DNA of 33,885 nt, from contig JBCDCH010000044.1 in the NCBI GenBank assembly GCA_039182125.1, positions 1 through 33,885 of the forward strand. The letters run 5' to 3'. Shown here one piece after another: positions 12,928 through 21,702 of this stretch. Each line of letters opens with the position of its first letter. Positions within the stretch are counted from its first letter, which is position 1. The stretch comes from Planctomycetota bacterium. Its GTDB lineage: Bacteria; Planctomycetota; Phycisphaerae; Tepidisphaerales; Tepidisphaeraceae. A model generated the notes under the pieces. It saw only the letters and a program-made list of their open reading frames with translations, had not been told where the DNA came from and did not search any database. The position numbers and the translations under genes are program-made.

Positions 12928-15900
12928 TCAGTCCGCCGCACGCACCAACTGAAAGGTCACCTCGTCGGCGAGCTTGGTGCCTGGCTGGGTGATGAGCACG
13001 TCAGCGCGGAGGGATTTGACCAGGTGGAACTCGGTGCCGCCGTTGTGGTGGTAGGAGATCTGGAGCATGCGTCGGTCGCGGTCGGCGATGGCCTGGGCGT
13101 GCTTGTCGCCGTCGGCGAGAGCGCGGAGACCGACGGTACCGTCGGAGATCGTGAACTGCCGGAAGTCGAAGCGGGTGGCGCGGAAATCCTTGGTGGACTC
13201 CATGCCGTCGACTGTGAGCAGGTCATGGTTCCACGGCCAGGTTTTCGGCACGTCCGGCTTACCGAGCTTGCCGTCGCGGTACGGCGTGGCCGGTTCCCAG
13301 GCGCGGCGGGCGGCGAGGGTGTCGTCGGGGCCGAGGCGGGTGGCGGTACCGACGGGTCGGCCGATTTCGTCGGGGCCGTAGGTGTGCCAGAAGCCGTCAG
13401 TCCGCCAGTCGATGCGGTCGAAGTCGTCCGGCACCGGCATCATCACGCCGACGTTGAACGCGTCGACCTTCTCGAAGTGCGTCCAGGTCAGGTCATAGGC
13501 AACGGTGAACTCGCCGGTGGGCGCGATGGTGTAGGTGAAGCTGCCCTTGGCCCGGCTGTACGCCCCGATGATGGTCGCGACGATGTTGTCGCCGTCCTGC
13601 TCGACGGTGACGTTGTCGGTGATCCACTCGTGGACCATGTTTTCGATCGGCCGCTTGTTCGCCGGCCAGCGTTCGAGGCCGGAGCGGCGTACGGCGAGCG
13701 TCGGTGTGCCGGTGAGGACCGGGGTGTCGTCGACGGTGGCAGTGAGCGCCCCGTCGGCGCTGAGCGTGAAGGTAAAGCCATCGCCAACGATGGTGTGTGT
13801 GCCGCCCGCAGCGTTGAGTTCGAGGCCATTCGCGTCTTGAGCAACGGGAGCTGCCGTCGGAACTCCATCCTCTGGTCGCCGCTCAAAGTAGAGTCGCTGA
13901 ACAACGACATCACGTTCGTCGACGAAAGCCAAACCGGTTGATCCGTGGTGGTCGTAAACAAACTCGATAGTGTCACCCACGTTCGCTTGAGGCAACGAAC
14001 CTACGGACTCAACTGGGCGATGCGGATTCTCAACAATCGGATACACACGAACGCCGTTGAGATCTTGTGAGTCGAATCGATTTTTGATGCGGATCGTGTG
14101 TCGGTACTCCTGTTGATAGTCTGTCGGACCGCTCATCACCTCCTGCTCCACCGCCTCAATCCACACCGGCGAGTACGCCTGGTACACCGCCCATGCCGAC
14201 GCGTTCGGGCGACGGAAGACGTCGTAGTAGCCAAAGTCGTAGTGGCGGCCGAGGCCGCGCAGTGGCGTTGACGAAAACACGTATCCCCCCGCCACGTGCG
14301 GGTGCAGCCACGTTTGCTTCATGTGCCCGAGCATGATCCGGCTGAAGAACTCGTGGATCGCCGGGTCCCAGGCGCGTTCGGTCGTGTTGTTCCACGGGAC
14401 GTGGGCCCATTCGGTGAAGATGTTCGGCTCGTCGGTCGGAAACTCCCACGCCCCGCCGACGATGCCGGCCGGATCGTCGAGCGCGAGCCGGCCGCGCAGC
14501 GGGTAGTGATCGTCGTTGACATTGGTGCCGGGGATGGAGATGCCGATGCGCATGTCCGAGCCGAAGAACACCGGGCGGTTCGGGTCGGCGTTGCGGAAGC
14601 CGAAGGCACCCATCTCGAAGTAGTCGTAGTACGGCGCTTCGTTCGCCAGGCCCCAGAGGATGTTGCTCGGATAGCTGCGATAGGTCTCGAACACCCGCCC
14701 GGCGAACTCGAGGAACGGTTCGGTCATCGCCGGGTCGTTGCCCTTCTGACCCTCGCCAAACCCGCGCCCGTAGATCATCTCGTTCATCGGCACCTCCATC
14801 GTCGTCGTCATCCCCAGTTCGTCGCAAGCGTCCATGTACGCAGAGCTTGGCGTCTGCCAGACGCGCAGGGAGTTGTGGTTGAGGGCGACGAGGTTTTCGA
14901 TGTCGGCACGGTACTGCTCGGGGGTCGGGTGATGGCCGGAGCCGGGGTAGGTGGTGTGGTAGTTGGTGCCTTTGACGGTGAAAGGGATGCCGTTGATTTT
15001 GAGGACGCCGTCCTCGGCGGTGACCGTGCGGAAGCCGACGCGGCGACCGACCGTCATCAGTGGCTCATCGTCGAGCATAAGCGTAAGCGTCGCGTCGTAG
15101 AGGTTGGGTGACTCCGGGTGCCACGGCTTGATGGGCTTGTCCAACGCGAAAGTCGTTTTGCTTGAACCGGAGTTGCTCTCTCTGGCAGGTATCGCCGTCA
15201 GTGTTGAGCCTGCGTCCAATACCACGCCGGGAATATCCAGCCGAAGCTCGACACCTTCGACGGCTTGGTCAGTGTGATTCTCGACCTTGCGGATCACCTC
15301 CAACTGCCAGCGCCCGTCTTCGGTCCGTGTCGTGTCCACATGAAATCGCGACACGTGTACCGTCGGCAAACTCTGCAGCCACACCGGCCGCGCGACGTTG
15401 CCCATCTCGCGGCGGATCCAACTGCTCAGCAGCGATAGCTCGATCGTCACCACAAGCTCGTTCGTCTCGCCCGGCTTGATCGCATCGGTGACATCGAACT
15501 CCGACGGGATGTACCCGCCGTCAACCTCGCCGACCTTCTGGCCGTTGACGTAGATCTTGCTGTACCCGTCGAGCGACTCGAACTGCAGCGCGAAGTACCG
15601 CCCGTCCCACTCCGGTGACACTTCAAACGTTCGCGTGAACGCACACGGCACGTGCAGCTCTTTCACTTCCATCAACGGCAGCTCCTGCAGCCACGTCTGG
15701 CCCGGCACCTGCGCGTCCATCGTCTCGCCCAGACTCGCTGCGGTTCCGTCGAATCCCTCCGGTACGCGCGGCGTGTACTGCCACGTTCCGTTGAGCGACT
15801 GGCGATGCCCTTCTTCACCGAACACCGTCTTCACCGGCGGCGTGAGGCGCACCTCCGGCAGTTGCGTGTCTTTGTACGGCGACGACGCGTCATCGGGCCG

Positions 15901-16005
15901 TTTGGTCGGCGGGATGTCCGCGACGTCGGTACTGAACCCCGTGTTGTTCTGTCCCGGCTGAAACATGAAAAGTCCGGCCAACATGAGCGAAGCGATCATC
16001 GACAC
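12928..16005 (-). CDS. Exported glycoside hydrolase family 2 enzyme
   Basis: The 1025-residue protein has an N-terminal export signal (MSMIASLMLAGLFMF), then a jelly-roll sugar-binding domain (about 65-215, including LNGTWQYTPRVP and YSKIYVNGQKVGEVDGGYIP). A beta-sandwich (about 215-325) and the GH2 TIM barrel (about 325-610) follow. The acid/base is Glu456 in WGLANEAPYYD, with the Asn-Glu pair of clan GH-A; the nucleophile is expected to be Glu532 in PNIFTEWAHVPW. Beta-rich domains of about 400 residues complete it. Specificity (beta-galactosidase, glucuronidase, mannosidase) cannot be told. The first codon in frame is GTG 16005; ATG 15999 is equally plausible, and neither has a Shine-Dalgarno. 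It is divergent from another glycoside hydrolase, and the two probably act on one polymer. Base composition shifts sharply inside the gene. Confidence 0.9.
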   Translation of the reverse strand: MSMIASLMLAGLFMFQPGQNNTGFSTDVADIPPTKRPDDASSPYKDTQLPEVRLTPPVKTVFGEEGHRQSLNGTWQYTPRVPEGFDGTAASLGETMDAQVPGQTWLQELPLMEVKELHVPCAFTRTFEVSPEWDGRYFALQFESLDGYSKIYVNGQKVGEVDGGYIPSEFDVTDAIKPGETNELVVTIELSLLSSWIRREMGNVARPVWLQSLPTVHVSRFHVDTTRTEDGRWQLEVIRKVENHTDQAVEGVELRLDIPGVVLDAGSTLTAIPARESNSGSSKTTFALDKPIKPWHPESPNLYDATLTLMLDDEPLMTVGRRVGFRTVTAEDGVLKINGIPFTVKGTNYHTTYPGSGHHPTPEQYRADIENLVALNHNSLRVWQTPSSAYMDACDELGMTTTMEVPMNEMIYGRGFGEGQKGNDPAMTEPFLEFAGRVFETYRSYPSNILWGLANEAPYYDYFEMGAFGFRNADPNRPVFFGSDMRIGISIPGTNVNDDHYPLRGRLALDDPAGIVGGAWEFPTDEPNIFTEWAHVPWNNTTERAWDPAIHEFFSRIMLGHMKQTWLHPHVAGGYVFSSTPLRGLGRHYDFGYYDVFRRPNASAWAVYQAYSPVWIEAVEQEVMSGPTDYQQEYRHTIRIKNRFDSQDLNGVRVYPIVENPHRPVESVGSLPQANVGDTIEFVYDHHGSTGLAFVDERDVVVQRLYFERRPEDGVPTAAPVAQDANGLELNAAGGTHTIVGDGFTFTLSADGALTATVDDTPVLTGTPTLAVRRSGLERWPANKRPIENMVHEWITDNVTVEQDGDNIVATIIGAYSRAKGSFTYTIAPTGEFTVAYDLTWTHFEKVDAFNVGVMMPVPDDFDRIDWRTDGFWHTYGPDEIGRPVGTATRLGPDDTLAARRAWEPATPYRDGKLGKPDVPKTWPWNHDLLTVDGMESTKDFRATRFDFRQFTISDGTVGLRALADGDKHAQAIADRDRRMLQISYHHNGGTEFHLVKSLRADVLITQPGTKLADEVTFQLVRAAD

Positions 16006-16083
16006 GTTTTACCGCGCCCTCCGCCCGCTCACACCCCTTGCCCCGGCTCCTGTCACGCAGCGACACGCGTTATCACAACATCT

Positions 16084-16097
16084 GACGTTCCAACGTC
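16084..16097. promoter_or_regulatory. Candidate operator between the divergent glycosidase genes
   Basis: GACGTT-CC-AACGTC is a perfect 6-base dyad with a 2-base centre, 39 bases before the start at 16136 and about 80 bases before the divergent GH2 start. Its position would suit a local sugar-responsive repressor, but no regulator gene is nearby and no clear -35/-10 pair could be assigned. Confidence 0.3.
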
Positions 16098-16135
16098 GAC
16101 GCGACATGCGGTACTCTTTATTTATGAGGAGCTCC

Positions 16136-17440
16136 ATGAAATCACTTTTCGCTACCGCCTGCGCACTGCTGCTGGCCACAACCGCTTACAACGTGAACGC
16201 AGAGGAACACAACCCCGCCGGGCCGTCGGTTGTCGAGATTCAACAAACCGACGACGGTTGGCAGCTGATCCGTAACGGCGAGCCGTTTTACATCAAGGGC
16301 ATGGGCGGCACCGGCAACCGCATGGGTGACCTCGCGGCCATCGGCGGCAACGCGCTACGTACCTGGGGCGTCGGGCCCAACACGGGTAAGCTGCTCGACG
16401 ACGCGCACGCCAACGGGATCGCCGTCATCCTCAACATCTGGCTTCCCCACTCGCGCGGCGAAAACCCTGAGGAGGTCTACACCGACCCGCAGCTTCTCGA
16501 TCGCCTTCGCAACGAAACACGCAGCGCCGTCGAAGCCCACAAGAACCACCCGGCCCTGCTCGCGTGGTCGCTGGGCAACGAATCCGAAGCCGAGAACGTT
16601 CACCCAGCAGAGTACTGGGCTTTCCTCGAAGAACTTGCCGCGCTAGTGCAAGACCTTGATCCGAACCATCCGGTGATGACCACCACCAGCGAACTTGCCC
16701 GCCCTGATGAACCGTTCGGCCAGCGCATCCGCGAAAACTGTCCGTCGATCGACATCTGGGGCATCAATAGTTATGGCGGCATGTTTAGCATCAGCCAGCG
16801 CCTCGCCGAGCAGCGCGAGACCGGCTGGAATGGCCCGCACATCATCATGGAGTTCGGGCCGTTGGGCCAATGGGAAGTACCCAAGAAGTTCGACGTCGCC
16901 CCCATCGAACAATCATCCACCGAGAAAGCCCTACAAGTCGCGCAGCTCTGGAACGACCAAATCGTCGGCGACCCCAACTGCCTAGGCGGCTTCGGCTTCC
17001 TTTGGGGACAGAAGCAGGAAGAAACCCACACATGGTTCGGCATCTTCGTCGAGACGCGACCCACCGGCATCTTCGACACCTACCAACGCCTGTGGACCGG
17101 CAGTTGGCCCGACGATCGCGCGCCCTCGATCCTCGACATCACGCCGAACTTCGACGAGCCCATCGCACCGGGCAGCACGCACCAAGCGGAGGTCACCGCC
17201 TTCGACCCAGAGGGCAAGACGCTCAAGTTCGGCTGGCACCTCGAACTCCGCCAGCCCAACGCCCTGAGCTACGGGAAGTCCGAAAAGCGCCCGCAAGACC
17301 TCTCGACGCTACTCCATTACGACGGTGACGCGGTGACGATGACCGCGCCGAGCGAACCGGGCGTGTACCGCCTGTTCATCCTCGTCGAGGATCCCGGCGG
17401 CAAGGTTGCCACCGCGAACACGATCTTCAAGGTCGAGTAG
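16136..17440 (+). CDS. Exported clan GH-A glycoside hydrolase
   Basis: The 434-residue protein starts with a signal peptide (MKSLFATACALLLATTAYNV, then NAEE). The barrel begins with LIRNGEPFYIKGMGGTGNR, as in the catalytic modules of GH2 and GH5-like enzymes. Asn148-Glu149 in AWSLGNES supply the acid/base pair, and Glu239 in IIMEFGPLG is the likely nucleophile; WGINSYGG (208-215) lies between them. The C-terminal 100 residues (from about 340, PSILDITPNFDEPIAPGS) form an Ig-like beta-sandwich domain. AGGAG at 16127-16131 lies 4 bases before ATG 16136 and fixes the start over upstream ATGs in the frame. The exact GH family is not assigned; beta-1,3-glucan or beta-mannan type substrates are possible. 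It is divergent from the GH2 gene. Confidence 0.85.
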   Translation: MKSLFATACALLLATTAYNVNAEEHNPAGPSVVEIQQTDDGWQLIRNGEPFYIKGMGGTGNRMGDLAAIGGNALRTWGVGPNTGKLLDDAHANGIAVILNIWLPHSRGENPEEVYTDPQLLDRLRNETRSAVEAHKNHPALLAWSLGNESEAENVHPAEYWAFLEELAALVQDLDPNHPVMTTTSELARPDEPFGQRIRENCPSIDIWGINSYGGMFSISQRLAEQRETGWNGPHIIMEFGPLGQWEVPKKFDVAPIEQSSTEKALQVAQLWNDQIVGDPNCLGGFGFLWGQKQEETHTWFGIFVETRPTGIFDTYQRLWTGSWPDDRAPSILDITPNFDEPIAPGSTHQAEVTAFDPEGKTLKFGWHLELRQPNALSYGKSEKRPQDLSTLLHYDGDAVTMTAPSEPGVYRLFILVEDPGGKVATANTIFKVE

Positions 17441-17463
17441 CTTGACGACACGTCCCGCAAGGG

Positions 17464-18288
17464 TCAGGCGTAGATCCATCCCTCACGTGCCGCACGCTCA
17501 TGGCCGGCCACCTCGTCGTGGTCGGCCGTTTTGTAGCCATGCCAACTGCCGACCGCCGCGATGATGGCGTCGAGTGCATCGCCGCCAGGATCGGTCATCG
17601 CCTTGCGGCGTTGGTGCGGCGGGATATCGATCAGACCCTTGAGCCCGGCGAAAATCGCACGGCGTGTCGCGCGGCGTTTATCGTCGACCGGCTTGCCGCC
17701 CGGCTGTTTGTAGTTCTGGTGCGGCAGATCAAGACGCTTGAGCGTGCTGCTCGGGCAGGTTTCGACGACGATCCGATCGGCTGGGGTTGCCGGTTCGAAC
17801 GGCAGAATAGCCGTCCTCGGCGTGCCGCGCAGCGGACGCAGAACATCACGCATGCCGTGAAATGTCTGGTAGATGATGCGGTAGTGATAGCAGTCGAACG
17901 GGGTTTTCGTGAGCACGTCGGTGGTGCGGCGGACGTGCCCCTTGCCCTGCTCGGCGAGGCTCCGCTTGTAAAGCATCCGGCCGTATTCCTGGGCACCGTC
18001 TTCCCATGCGGCGATGGCGGCGAGCTGCGCGGGCCAACCGTCCGAAGCCATTTCGACTGGTAGACCGAACGGAAAGTCCATGCCCCACAACGCACGTTGC
18101 GACTCTGCAATCACATCGACCAGATGCGCTAGCGCCGGGTCACGATCACGCGTTCCGGCGAGGGTTTCGAGACGCTGCAACGCGCGGAGCTTGAGTCGCG
18201 GACCGACCTCGGCCGTTGCGAGCCAGATCGCTCGGCCGGCATGTTTGCCGCCCGAAAAATCAACGCCGACGACCGTTTCGACCTTCAT
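17464..18288 (-). CDS. DUF429-like RNase H-fold protein
   Basis: The 274-residue protein opens MKVETVVGVDFSGGKHAGRA, where Asp10 in GVDFSG matches the first acidic residue of the DUF429/RNase H-like fold. A second acidic motif is GMDFPFGLPVEM (69-80, Asp71). Near the end come GGDALDAIIAAVGSW, a helix with the Asp typical of this fold. DUF429 members are predicted nucleases of unknown target. The open frame continues to 18471, but the ATG at 18288 overlaps the stop of the upstream M48 gene in an ATGA arrangement, which strongly supports this start and translational coupling. No Shine-Dalgarno is needed in that case. It is convergent with the glycosidase gene, 23 bases apart. Confidence 0.72.
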   Translation of the reverse strand: MKVETVVGVDFSGGKHAGRAIWLATAEVGPRLKLRALQRLETLAGTRDRDPALAHLVDVIAESQRALWGMDFPFGLPVEMASDGWPAQLAAIAAWEDGAQEYGRMLYKRSLAEQGKGHVRRTTDVLTKTPFDCYHYRIIYQTFHGMRDVLRPLRGTPRTAILPFEPATPADRIVVETCPSSTLKRLDLPHQNYKQPGGKPVDDKRRATRRAIFAGLKGLIDIPPHQRRKAMTDPGGDALDAIIAAVGSWHGYKTADHDEVAGHERAAREGWIYA

Positions 18289-19718
18289 GACGGTGCCATC
18301 CAGAGCCAAAACCCTCCAGCCGCCAACAGCACCAACAACAACGCCCGCACGAAGAACATTCGCTGATCGAACCGTCGTGCCCTGCCCGAGTCGCTGGCGA
18401 TTTCCTGGACGGCGTCCATACGTTGACGAATTGTGCCGTGCATGAAACTGCCGGCGTGGCCAAGCAACCACGCCACGGTTCCGGTCGGCGTCGCCCGCAG
18501 CGGCGGCACCGTCATCGGCATGCCGTTGATCTGTGCCACACGCCGCAGCGCGGTCGAGAAAACCATCGCTCCCATGACTTCCGGCGCATCGGGCTCGCGT
18601 GTGACGTTGCGGGCGGCGAAGACATCGGCCTGCTGCTCAAACTGCCGCGAGAGCAAGCCAAGCAGGAAAAGGAAGGACGCGATCGTGACACCCACGATGG
18701 CGAACGCAATCGCATCGCCGCCGTCGACCCACACGCTCCGCAGCCACCGCTCGGCATCGGTCCCCGGCCCGGCGAGGATCAGCATCAACACCGCGACGAA
18801 CACGACATACCACACCATATGACGATGCCGAACATGCCCGACTTCGTGGGCAAACACCGCCTCGATCTGGCGATCGGTCATCGTTTCGATCAACAGATCA
18901 CTCAACAGCACGTACCGTACCTGCGGGAACAGGCCCATGACCGCCGCATTGGCGACGGCGTTGTCGGTGTGCCAGATCAGGATGTCGCGGAACTTCAGAC
19001 CGGTCTTGCGTGCGACGTGTTCAAGTCGGTCACGCAACGGGCCTTCGGCCATCGACGACGTCGGCAAGACACGACGCAGCAGCACCGGCGCACCTAGAAA
19101 GATCACCGCGATACCGCCGAAGCTGATGGCCGTTTCAGCCGTGGGGGTCGCGGTGTCGATCCCCGACCGCTCGAGCAACCACACGGCCGCGTCACGCAAC
19201 AACAGCACGCCGCCGACCGGCACCATCGCGAACAGCACCCCCACCCGCATCTGACCCGACACGTAACCCCAGAGCGTTGGCGGCTTGTGGACCGGCGCTC
19301 CGTTGGCCAACCGATCCGCGAGCGACTGCTCCCACATCTGCCGCTCCACCGGAAAACGCGTCGCGTGCAGCGCGGCCCAACACGCGTATGCCGGCAACGT
19401 CGCAACGATCGCCGGCAAGGCGGTTCCCGGGAGGCCGAGCCGTTCGATCGCGGCGGGGAAGCCGAGTTGGTAGAGCCCGAACACGAACCAAGCCACGCTC
19501 AGCCCGCGCGCGATGGACATGCCCCTTCGTGCCGAACCGGTCGCGCCCCAACCGCCGTCACGCCGACCGAGCAAGACCCGCACGAGCCCCCAGTACATCA
19601 AGACGATCAGGGCAAAACCACTCAGAAACATACCCGTATCGACCGCGCCGTACGCCGACTCACGCTCCGGCATCGTCAGCCAGAAGATGATCGGCAGAAG
19701 GACGAGGAGGCGCGTCAT
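18285..19718 (-). CDS. M48-family membrane zinc metalloprotease
   Basis: The 477-residue protein has N-terminal hydrophobic segments (about 1-15, 27-48, 72-88, 98-118, 160-180, 198-215). A catalytic region holds the zinc motif H291EVGH295 and the third ligand Glu361 in FEQQADVFAARN. Further membrane helices lie at about 303-320, 337-358 and at the C-terminus (FFVRALLLVLLAAGGFWLWM). This is the layout of Ste24/HtpX-like proteases, which degrade or process membrane proteins. The ATG at 19718 has no Shine-Dalgarno. The stop overlaps the DUF429 start by four bases, so the two are co-translated; the functional link is unknown. Substrate is not predictable. Confidence 0.9.
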   Translation of the reverse strand: MTRLLVLLPIIFWLTMPERESAYGAVDTGMFLSGFALIVLMYWGLVRVLLGRRDGGWGATGSARRGMSIARGLSVAWFVFGLYQLGFPAAIERLGLPGTALPAIVATLPAYACWAALHATRFPVERQMWEQSLADRLANGAPVHKPPTLWGYVSGQMRVGVLFAMVPVGGVLLLRDAAVWLLERSGIDTATPTAETAISFGGIAVIFLGAPVLLRRVLPTSSMAEGPLRDRLEHVARKTGLKFRDILIWHTDNAVANAAVMGLFPQVRYVLLSDLLIETMTDRQIEAVFAHEVGHVRHRHMVWYVVFVAVLMLILAGPGTDAERWLRSVWVDGGDAIAFAIVGVTIASFLFLLGLLSRQFEQQADVFAARNVTREPDAPEVMGAMVFSTALRRVAQINGMPMTVPPLRATPTGTVAWLLGHAGSFMHGTIRQRMDAVQEIASDSGRARRFDQRMFFVRALLLVLLAAGGFWLWMAPS

Positions 19719-19782
19719 GGGTCAGGGCTTGCGGATGAGCCGGCACCATGCCGGACACGGCCGGGGAGAGTGTAACGCAAGA

Positions 19783-20982
19783 TCACAACGCATGACCCAT
19801 TCGGTCGCGTTTGGTTTTGAGGTACGCCGCGTTGTGCTTGTTCTCGGGCGCGGCGACCGGCAGTTGCTCGACGATCTCCAAGCCGAAGCCGTCGATGCCG
19901 TGGATCTTCTTGGGGTTGTTGGTGAGGATGCGGAGCTTCTTGAGCCCGAGGTCGCGAAGGATCTGCGAGCCGATGCCGTAGTCGCGCTTGTCCGCCGGCA
20001 GGCCGAGCTTTTCGTTTGCTTCGATCGTGTCCAGACCCTGCTCCTGGAGCTTGTAGGCGTGGAGCTTGTTCAGCAGACCGATGCCGCGACCTTCCTGGCG
20101 GAGGTACAACAACACGCCTTTCCCCTCGGCCTCGATCATCGCCATCGCCTGCGCGAGTTGGTCGCCACAGTCACACCGCCGACTGCCGAAGACGTCGCCC
20201 GTCAGGCATTCGCTATGCACCCGCACCAGCGTCGGCTCGCCATCGGTCACGTCGCCTTTAACCAACGCAAGGTGTGGCTCCTGATCGACGTCGGTCGCGA
20301 AGGCGTGCAATGTGAAGTTGCCCCAAGCGTTCGGCATCTCCACGGTTTCGACACGGCGGACCAGCGAGTCTTGGCGCAAGCGGTAGCTGATCAGGTCCGC
20401 GACCGAGCACATCTTCATGTCGTGCTTCTCGCAGAAGACCTCCAACTCCGGCCGGCGCGCCATCGTGCCGTCGTCGTTCATGATCTCGCAGATGACGGCG
20501 GCCGGCCTGAAGCCCGCGAGCCGAGCCAGATCGACCGCACCCTCGGTCTGCCCGGCACGAACGAGAACGCCACCGGTTCGCGCGCGCAGCGGGAAGATGT
20601 GCCCCGGCCGCAGCAGGTCGGTCGGCTGCGCGTCGGGCGCGATGGCGACCTGAATCGTTCGGCTGCGATCGTGTGCGCTCACGCCGGTGGTCACGCCGAA
20701 CTTCGGATGGGCATCGACGCTCACGGTAAACGCGGTGCCGAGCTGGGCCGTGTTGCGGTGGGCCTGCGGCTCGAGTTGAAGCTGATCACAGGCCTCGCCG
20801 GTGAGCGAAAGACAGATCAAGCCGCGCGCGTCGCGGGCCATGAAGTTCACGGCCTCGGGCGTGGCGTGTTCGGCAACCGCCACCAAGTCCCCCTCGTTCT
20901 CGCGCGACTCGTCGTCGACCAGAACGATCATCTTGCCGGCACGCAACTCGTCGAGAATCTCCGGAATGGGGGAAAGCGGCAT
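19783..20982 (-). CDS. ribBA: Bifunctional DHBP synthase / GTP cyclohydrolase II
   Basis: This riboflavin-pathway fusion makes 3,4-dihydroxy-2-butanone-4-phosphate from ribulose-5-phosphate (N-terminal half) and opens the imidazole ring of GTP (C-terminal half). In the 399-residue protein the RibB part shows VDDESRENEGDL (22-33), RPGHIFPLRA (125-134) and GQTEGAVDL. The RibA part shows HSECLTGDVFGSRRCDCGDQ (256-275) with zinc ligands Cys259, Cys270 and Cys272, then LRQEGRGIGL (294-303) and LTNNPKKIHGI. Both active sites look intact, although the C-terminal half is sometimes inactive in other species. No FMN riboswitch is recognisable in the 67 bases upstream. The GNAT gene precedes it on the same strand; no other rib gene is in the window. 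Confidence 0.96.
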   Translation of the reverse strand: MPLSPIPEILDELRAGKMIVLVDDESRENEGDLVAVAEHATPEAVNFMARDARGLICLSLTGEACDQLQLEPQAHRNTAQLGTAFTVSVDAHPKFGVTTGVSAHDRSRTIQVAIAPDAQPTDLLRPGHIFPLRARTGGVLVRAGQTEGAVDLARLAGFRPAAVICEIMNDDGTMARRPELEVFCEKHDMKMCSVADLISYRLRQDSLVRRVETVEMPNAWGNFTLHAFATDVDQEPHLALVKGDVTDGEPTLVRVHSECLTGDVFGSRRCDCGDQLAQAMAMIEAEGKGVLLYLRQEGRGIGLLNKLHAYKLQEQGLDTIEANEKLGLPADKRDYGIGSQILRDLGLKKLRILTNNPKKIHGIDGFGLEIVEQLPVAAPENKHNAAYLKTKRDRMGHAL

Positions 20983-21049
20983 GATTGATCGTATGCAACG
21001 ACTGGCGCAGATCGTTTCAAACTGCTGCGGCGACGAGCCGAGGAAATCG

Positions 21050-21640
21050 TCAAAGGTCGATGCGATAGCGTGCTTTACGCTTCTCCCCGGCCCGATAAAG
21101 TGGGTGCGCCTTGGGCACGTCGACGATCTCGAGAAACTCGCCGCCGAGCTTTTCGATGGTGCGACGGCTCGGCGCGTTCTCCGGGTTGGCGGTGATGAAC
21201 AACGTCTGCATGCCTGCCGATCGAGCGACCGGCAGGATCAGCCGAACCGACCGCTCGGCATAATTGCGACCCCGCGCGGGCTTGTGAACGTGGTAGCCGA
21301 CGTGACCCGCGTACATCCGCAGGTCTTCGTTGTCACCGATCCGCAGACCGACGGCACCGGCGATCGGGACAGGGTCGTCGTTTTGAAGCCGCATCAGAAA
21401 GTGCAACGCCGGCACCGTCCCCGCGAGCCAGTTGGCCTTCTCGACACCGCCCGGCGCCCGGGCCAGCAGGTCGGCCATCCGCGCCCTTGTCACCTCGGTG
21501 GGCGTATCCGGATCGCTCGCGGCCATCGGCTCAATCAAGGTCGCGGTCGGCGGGGCAAGCACCAACTCGCGGTCCACCAACGGCTCGGTCGGCCACCTCA
21601 GCGTGGAGCGCGACGCGAACAATCGGTGGAGCAAACCCAT
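21050..21640 (-). CDS. GNAT-family N-acetyltransferase
   Basis: The 196-residue protein belongs to the GCN5-related acetyltransferases. The middle contains IAGAVGLRIGDN (beta strands 2-3). The acetyl-CoA region reads HVGYHVHKPARGRNYAERSV, where RGRNYA stands for the Q/RxxGxG/A loop. LFITANPENAPSRRTIEKLG is the RimJ-like motif in which an Asn and the SRR turn contact the substrate side. This resembles ribosomal-protein or RimJ/RimL-like enzymes; the substrate is unknown. The ATG at 21640 has no Shine-Dalgarno. It lies between ribBA (67 bases downstream) and terC (62 bases upstream), all on the minus strand, possibly as one transcript. Confidence 0.85.
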   Translation of the reverse strand: MGLLHRLFASRSTLRWPTEPLVDRELVLAPPTATLIEPMAASDPDTPTEVTRARMADLLARAPGGVEKANWLAGTVPALHFLMRLQNDDPVPIAGAVGLRIGDNEDLRMYAGHVGYHVHKPARGRNYAERSVRLILPVARSAGMQTLFITANPENAPSRRTIEKLGGEFLEIVDVPKAHPLYRAGEKRKARYRIDL

Positions 21641-21702
21641 CGGCCGATCCTACGAGCTTGGCGGAGACGTTCGAGGCGATTTCGCACGGCATCCACCTGG
21701 CG

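Noticed and set aside
13024-13941. 305-residue plus-strand frame inside the GH2 gene
   Set aside because: Its composition is an antisense echo and it ends in the AT-richer patch; the GH2 frame is continuous across it.
19513-20988. 491-residue plus-strand frame antisense to ribBA
   Set aside because: Both RibB and RibA motifs are complete on the minus strand, so the plus frame is a shadow.
20983-21049. FMN riboswitch upstream of ribBA
   Set aside because: Only 67 bases separate ribBA from the next gene and none of the conserved RFN-element stems is visible.
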